19,279 nucleotides of DNA from an uncultured Ruminococcus sp. GTDB lineage: Bacteria; Bacillota; Clostridia; Oscillospirales; Ruminococcaceae. This document shows positions 15,639 to 19,279 of this stretch, piece after piece. Within the stretch, counting starts at the first letter, position 1; every line of letters begins with the position of its first letter. Where the stretch lies: assembly GCA_947178195.1 (NCBI GenBank), contig CAMWXM010000021.1, positions 1 through 19,279 on the forward strand. Reading direction: 5' to 3'. The notes under the pieces are model-generated. The model was not told the origin of the DNA. It saw only the letters and a list, made by a program, of their open reading frames with translations, and did not search any database. A program made the position numbers and the translations under genes.

Positions 15639-17101
15639 TACTCTGCCTCCTTAATTGCGTTTATTACCGCCAAGGCTTTATTTACCGTTTCATAGTATTC
15701 GTTTTCTGGTACGGAATCGGCTACGATGCCTGCTCCTGCCTGAACGTATGCTTTTTCGTTTTTAAATAAAACGGTGCGTATAGCGATACAGGTATTTATA
15801 TTTCCGTCAAAGCCCATAAAGCCTACTGTTCCACCGTAAAGACCTCTTTTTTTATCCTCAAATTTATCTATAAGCTCCATTGCTCTTACCTTTGGCGCAC
15901 CTGAAAGAGTACCTGCCGGCAAAACCGCCATAAGAGCGTCAAGAGCGGTACGGTCGCTTCTGAGAGTACCCTTAACGTCAGAAACAAGATGCATTACCTT
16001 TGAAGCACGTTCCGTAACCATAAATCGTGGAACTTTAACGCTTCCGAACTCCGACACCTTGCCCACATCGTTTCTTCCAAGGTCAACAAGCATAGTATGC
16101 TCCGCACGCTCTTTAGGATCGGCCGCCAGAGCCTTTTCGTTGGCGGCGTCCTCCTCTGAGGTACGACCCCTGGGCTTAGTACCGGCAATAGGACGGTTAT
16201 GGATAACTCCGTTTGTTACCTTTGCAAGCATTTCCGGTGAAGCTCCTGCAACGTCATAATCGGGAGTGTGAAAATAATAAAGATACGGCGAAGGGTTAGT
16301 CGCACGAAGTCTGCGGTAAACGTCAAAGCTGTCAGGCGGATTGCTTACCTCAAAACGCTGTGAAAGTACGATCTGGAAAATATCGCCGTTTTTGATATAC
16401 TCCTTTGCCGACTCCACCATATCGCAGAAATCTTCCTTTTTCATATTGGAGCGTACCACCGACTGACCGTTAGAGGTTTTTTCCTTCGGCTGAGGATTAT
16501 AGTAGCATACTGTCTGAGCAAGCTCCTCGGCTCTCCACTGCGCCGCCGCATATTGCGCACCTAAATCGCCGTCGGTGTGAAGATTTAAAATTATAATTCC
16601 GTTGCTGTTCAAATGGTCGTAAGCGATAAGCTCTTCATATAAAAACAAATGACAGTCGGGCATTTTTATATCGTCCTCAGGTACGTTTTTAAGCTTTTTT
16701 TCAATATAGCGAATAGAATCGTAACTGAAATAACCAATAAATCCGCCGGTAAAGTTAGGTGCGCCCTCTATTGTAGGCGAATTATATTTTGCCATACGTT
16801 CCTTTAAAAAGGCAATAGGCTGCTCTGCCTGAATAATTTCCATTTTATCACCTGTGCGTATTTCAGCGGTATTACCGGTAATTTTAATTTCCTGTTTCGG
16901 GGACGAACCGATAAACGAATATCTATCCCACTGTATGCCGTCGCTGATACTTTCAAAAATAAACGAATTATTGTCCTTTTCCGAAAACGCCCGATAGATA
17001 TTTAACGGGGTCTGGTTGTCGGCGGAAAATTCATAAAAAACCGGTATGGTATTATACGATTCTGCCAGCTTTTTTACTTCCTCCAATGACGGTTTTAACA
17101 T
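15638..17101 (-). CDS. trpE: Anthranilate synthase component I
   Basis: TrpE converts chorismate and ammonia to anthranilate, the first step of the pathway. The 487-residue length is normal. The N-terminal regulatory part contains IFESISDG (48-54). Its Glu50-Ser51 match the LLES element that binds tryptophan for feedback inhibition. The chorismate-binding catalytic domain (about 225-485) shows QIVLSQRFEV, RPIAGTKPRGR, EHTMLVDLGRND, LPAGTLSGAPKVRAMELI and YVQAGAGIVADS. I call it TrpE and not the related PabB because it heads a full trp operon behind a Trp T-box. AAAGGAGTG precedes the ATG. Confidence 0.98.
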   Translation of the reverse strand: MLKPSLEEVKKLAESYNTIPVFYEFSADNQTPLNIYRAFSEKDNNSFIFESISDGIQWDRYSFIGSSPKQEIKITGNTAEIRTGDKMEIIQAEQPIAFLKERMAKYNSPTIEGAPNFTGGFIGYFSYDSIRYIEKKLKNVPEDDIKMPDCHLFLYEELIAYDHLNSNGIIILNLHTDGDLGAQYAAAQWRAEELAQTVCYYNPQPKEKTSNGQSVVRSNMKKEDFCDMVESAKEYIKNGDIFQIVLSQRFEVSNPPDSFDVYRRLRATNPSPYLYYFHTPDYDVAGASPEMLAKVTNGVIHNRPIAGTKPRGRTSEEDAANEKALAADPKERAEHTMLVDLGRNDVGKVSEFGSVKVPRFMVTERASKVMHLVSDVKGTLRSDRTALDALMAVLPAGTLSGAPKVRAMELIDKFEDKKRGLYGGTVGFMGFDGNINTCIAIRTVLFKNEKAYVQAGAGIVADSVPENEYYETVNKALAVINAIKEAE

Positions 17102-17408
17102 AGAAAATCACTCCTTTATAAATCAAAAAAAGCCCAACGTCCCAATACATGGGACGTCAGACTATGTCTACGTGTTGCCACCCAAATTCAAAAGCAAGTT
17201 TGCTTTCCTCATTACAGATACGCCGAAAAAACGGTTATATCCTCTCCCGATAACGCAGGAGCTGCGGCGATGACTACTTAGAAAAGTTTCTGTTCACCAT
17301 GCTTCTCACAAACCCATTCACCGATCAGCGTACATATCAGGCTCGCACCGTTCCCGACTCTCTGTGATGCCGTTTTGAGGGTTACTTGCTTTTGCTCATG
17401 GAATTTAT
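17102..17408 (-). ncRNA. T-box riboswitch leader, tryptophan-specific
   Basis: This leader of about 300 bases precedes trpE. Stem I closes with TCACAGA (17361-17367) against TTTGTGA (17306-17312). On its 3' side the specifier loop reads GAA-TGG-G, so the specifier is TGG (Trp) at 17314-17316, followed by the expected purine. The 5' side has the usual AGAGAGTCGG start. A 6-bp stem III with an AACT loop lies at 17191-17206. The T-box core TTTGGGTGGCAACACG is at 17171-17186. Its TGGC would pair with GCCA of uncharged tRNA-Trp, which has discriminator G73. Low charged tRNA-Trp should turn on the operon. Confidence 0.95.
17125..17163 (-). terminator. Leader terminator of the Trp T-box
   Basis: In the transcript, AGTCTGACGTCCC pairs with GGGACGTTGGGCT (13 pairs, several G-U) around a 7-base loop, followed by seven T. 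The ACGTCCCA part can instead pair with TGGG and ACGT flanking the tRNA-binding bulge, forming the antiterminator. Confidence 0.95.
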
Positions 17409-17414
17409 ATTTTC

Positions 17415-17443
17415 AGTATACGAAAAAAAATGAAATATGTCAA
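17415..17443 (-). promoter_or_regulatory. SigA-type promoter of the trp operon
   Basis: On the minus strand, TTGACA (17438-17443) and TATACT (17415-17420) are spaced by 17 bases. Transcription should begin near 17408. Between this and the next gene end at 17514 there are 70 bases in which I see nothing. Confidence 0.92.
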
Positions 17444-17513
17444 GAAGTATCCAGAATTTTCGTTACTTTAACTAAATTGCACGCTGTTTTATTGTTATGT
17501 TTTTACAATAATT

Positions 17514-18578
17514 TTATTGCAGTTCATTATTGTCAATAGGATAATAAACGCCGTCAAGCTCTATTCCATCTATAAGCTCTAAGTCAATTGGTTCTTCAAA
17601 TGCTGAGGTATAAATAATAATATCATGTTCAACCTCAGGATTACTTACATGAGTCAGCATAGCTGTGCTGTTTAACATTATACTACTATCATCTAAACTA
17701 TAATCTAAAATATTATATTTTTTTCCGTCTTTCATAATAAGGTAAAGAGAATCGATATTCTCATCATGTACTATTTTTTGGTACCAGTTTCCTGACTGAT
17801 TTACTCCGCTTTCAACTATTCCCAGGTCTTCTCCATAAATTAAAAGACTAAGAGGCGAAATTCTTATTCCAAGAGGCTTATAATATTTATCTGGAGCAAG
17901 ACTGTTATCTATTTCAATATCTGTAATCTGAACTGATTCAGAAATGTCTATTGTTGCTTCAGTTTTCCATTTATCAGGAAGATTGTATAGAAGCTTCATT
18001 GAATTAGTACCAAAATCTCCGCCGGAAGCCAGACAAACCACTTTAAACACACGGCTGTTTTCAGTATGATATTCAATAAGTTCTTCAGCGCCGTGATTGT
18101 AATTTACTCCGTACAATGCGGTGTTATTGTCTTTGAAATTGGGAAACATATCAGGATAATTCATGTGCTGAGTCATTGCGTCCATATTTTCTACAATAAG
18201 TGCTTTATCTATCCATTTTTTTCCTTTATCGTCAAGAGCAGTATATTCAATAATTGCATATGAATTTATTCTATCCGAAAGAAATTCTTTTACAGTAATT
18301 TTTACATGACCATCGTCGTCGGAATAAACTTCGTTTAAAACATCTTCGCTTACAAGCTCATTTTTACCAAGCAGATTATAAAAAACAGCTTTTATCTCAT
18401 CGGCAAAAACTGTTGTGCCGGAAAAAAGCAAAACAGCGGTAGCGGCGATAATGCAGTATTTTAACCTGAACGAGCGTTTAGGTTTTTTTATAATACCGGA
18501 AAAAGCTTTTTCAAGCATTTCGTTTTTCTGATATTCTGTCGGACGTAAATGCTCCATCATTTCTATATATTTTTTCAT
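17514..18578 (-). CDS. Single-pass membrane protein, probable anti-sigma factor (DUF4179-like)
   Basis: With the ATG at 18578 (GGAGGG about 7 bases before) the protein has 354 residues. Residues 1-40 are a charged cytoplasmic part, residues 41-59 (YCIIAATAVLLFSGTTVFA) a single membrane helix, and the rest an extracytoplasmic, acidic, beta-rich domain. The early VFADEIKAVFYNLLG stretch and general layout resemble the DUF4179 proteins that accompany ECF sigma factors in Clostridia. The gene overlaps the end of the sigma factor gene by 68 bases, so translation is probably coupled. I infer that the N-terminal part holds the sigma factor at the membrane and the outer domain senses a signal. The anti-sigma role rests on context and topology; no classical zinc anti-sigma motif (HxxxCxxC) is present. 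Confidence 0.7.
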   Translation of the reverse strand: MKKYIEMMEHLRPTEYQKNEMLEKAFSGIIKKPKRSFRLKYCIIAATAVLLFSGTTVFADEIKAVFYNLLGKNELVSEDVLNEVYSDDDGHVKITVKEFLSDRINSYAIIEYTALDDKGKKWIDKALIVENMDAMTQHMNYPDMFPNFKDNNTALYGVNYNHGAEELIEYHTENSRVFKVVCLASGGDFGTNSMKLLYNLPDKWKTEATIDISESVQITDIEIDNSLAPDKYYKPLGIRISPLSLLIYGEDLGIVESGVNQSGNWYQKIVHDENIDSLYLIMKDGKKYNILDYSLDDSSIMLNSTAMLTHVSNPEVEHDIIIYTSAFEEPIDLELIDGIELDGVYYPIDNNELQ

Positions 18579-19062
18579 AATCTGTCCCTCCAATTAATTT
18601 TAATAATTTCTTTTTTGCGTAAAATAATCGTGAACGAACGGTTGATTCTTTGGTTTTGGTAAGGCTTGCGATTTCCGTGAGAGAATATCCCGCGTAAAAA
18701 TGCAGATAAAGCACTAACCTATACTTTTCTGGCATGGAAAGCACCGCTTCAAGCATTTCTGAATTTTCAGTTTTATCCCAGTATTCCTGTTCGGGAAGAG
18801 AGGATATGTCAATTTTCGGGTGACGTATGGAAAATCTGAGCATACTCTTGCATTGGTTGCAAGCCGTTACGATAAGCCATGCCCTTTCCTGCTTCGGAGT
18901 TTCAAAAACAGGCTTATTTTTTATAAGCTTTTCAAAAACTGCTGAAACAGCGTCCTCACAGTCGTGGATATTTTTCATGTAGGAAAAACACAGACCGTAA
19001 ATATCGTCCACATTTCGTTCATAGATTGCTCTTATATGTTCTGAATCATAATTTTCATTCAT
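18511..19062 (-). CDS. ECF-type RNA polymerase sigma-70 family factor
   Basis: The likely start is ATG at 19062, with AAAGGCGGTG before it, giving 183 residues. A longer reading to 19134 adds a hydrophobic, unrelated leader. Region 2 spans about residues 11-75: YERNVDDIYGLCFSYMKNIHDCEDAVSAVFEKLI is the core-binding and -10 recognition helix set, and AWLIVTACNQCKSMLR ends it. A short linker follows. Region 4 (about 105-157) has the helix-turn-helix SLTEIASLTKTKESTVRSRLFYAKKKL that reads the -35 element. There is no region 1.1 or 3, which is typical of ECF factors. The end overlaps the membrane protein gene by 68 bases. The gene is divergent from tRNA-Thr. Confidence 0.93.
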   Translation of the reverse strand: MNENYDSEHIRAIYERNVDDIYGLCFSYMKNIHDCEDAVSAVFEKLIKNKPVFETPKQERAWLIVTACNQCKSMLRFSIRHPKIDISSLPEQEYWDKTENSEMLEAVLSMPEKYRLVLYLHFYAGYSLTEIASLTKTKESTVRSRLFYAKKKLLKLIGGTDYEKIYRNDGAFTSDRISEKRNA

Positions 19063-19107
19063 GAGCTTCACCGCCTTTCTATATATAAAACGCAATAGAA
19101 GGGTAAA

Positions 19108-19133
19108 ACGTTGAAAAATATTAAAAAATTTCA
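19108..19133 (-). promoter_or_regulatory. Possible ECF-type autoregulatory promoter
   Basis: On the minus strand, TGAAAT (19128-19133) is followed after 17 bases by CGT (19108-19110). This resembles TGAAAC...CGTC promoters used by ECF factors that drive their own genes. The surrounding sequence is an A/T run, so chance matches are likely. The leader to the ATG would be about 40 bases. Confidence 0.4.
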
Positions 19134-19155
19134 AAAAAATTTTTAGTATTAATGG

Positions 19156-19184
19156 TTGACTTTTTAATCATAATATGGTATAAT
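19156..19184 (+). promoter_or_regulatory. SigA-type promoter of the tRNA-Thr gene
   Basis: TTGACT (19156-19161) and TATAAT (19179-19184) are spaced by 17 bases. Transcription would start near 19191, about 12 bases before the mature tRNA 5' end. Confidence 0.92.
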
Positions 19185-19202
19185 ATACTACATAATGGTT
19201 TT

Positions 19203-19278
19203 GCTGGAATAGCTCAGTTGGTAGAGCAGCGCATTCGTAATGCGCAGGTCGCGTGTTCAAGTCACGTTTCCAGCTCCA
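19203..19278 (+). tRNA. tRNA-Thr (anticodon CGT)
   Basis: The 76-base cloverleaf has acceptor stem GCTGGAA pairing with TTCCAGC, discriminator T and an encoded CCA. The D-arm is AGCTCAGTTGGTAGAGC. The anticodon stem is CGCAT/ATGCG-like with loop TTCGTAA, anticodon CGT at 19236-19238, which reads ACG. The T-arm loop is TTCAAGT. It may be the first tRNA of a cluster continuing past the window. Confidence 0.96.
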
Positions 19279-19279
19279 A

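Noticed and set aside
17046..17273. Open frame on the plus strand across the trp leader
   Set aside because: The region is explained by the T-box leader and the trpE start on the other strand.
17102..17408. Leader-peptide attenuator of the E. coli trp type
   Set aside because: No short frame with tandem Trp codons followed by overlapping hairpins is needed; the T-box core, TGG specifier and terminator explain the leader.
18579..18593. TTG start of the membrane protein at 18593
   Set aside because: TTGGAGGG is the ribosome binding site for the ATG at 18578; starting there would place it inside the gene.
19063..19134. Extended N-terminus of the sigma factor
   Set aside because: The extra segment lies in A/T-rich upstream DNA and includes the AAAGGCGGTG site of the ATG at 19062; the ECF family starts near region 2.
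1..19279. CRISPR array, insertion sequence, prophage or tRNA-associated island
   Set aside because: I found no spaced direct repeats, transposase, integrase or phage structural genes. The tRNA-Thr is at the window edge, so what follows it cannot be judged.

Overview
This AT-rich window reads like the core chromosome of a Gram-positive anaerobe of the Clostridia, most likely a Ruminococcus-like member of the Oscillospiraceae. The evidence is T-box riboswitches in front of amino-acid genes, strong AGGAGG-type ribosome binding sites, a fused trpGD gene, SigA-type promoters with 17-base spacers, and a DUF6106-like membrane protein. I see no insertion sequence, prophage, CRISPR array or origin. 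The genus is inference.

Left part (1-7305). A partial small membrane protein gene runs leftward from position 262. Back to back with it, a promoter at 359-387 drives a phenylalanine T-box leader and then pheS, pheT, an AI-2E family membrane protein gene and nadA. These four genes are 18 bases apart, 15 bases apart and overlapping by 4 bases. No promoter or terminator is visible between them, so the Phe T-box may also control quinolinate synthase. A short non-coding stretch follows, then an amidase with an SH3 domain. A perfect-stem bidirectional terminator (about 7310-7350) closes this half.

Middle part (7361-10625), all leftward. gltX has a textbook consensus promoter. It is followed by a two-gene ABC transporter: an ATPase with a TTG start, and a permease. 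The ATPase carries an altered signature motif.

Right part (10626-17443), leftward. This is a complete tryptophan operon, trpE-trpGD-trpC-trpF-trpB-trpA, with nearly every junction overlapping. It is headed by a strong promoter and a Trp T-box leader with specifier TGG. The discriminator-reading base of each T-box matches the expected tRNA: U for tRNA-Phe (A73) and C for tRNA-Trp (G73). Two catalytic aspartates in the operon, in TrpA and TrpF, read as glutamate.

Far right (17514-19279). A two-gene leftward operon encodes an ECF-type sigma factor and an overlapping single-pass membrane protein that is probably its anti-sigma partner. Divergently, a consensus promoter drives a tRNA-Thr(CGT) gene at the window edge.

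The window is mostly ordinary biosynthetic and translation genes. The points most worth checking are the possible T-box control of nadA, the ABC signature substitution, the paired Asp-to-Glu changes and the symmetric divergent promoter. I do not see a clear new biological system.
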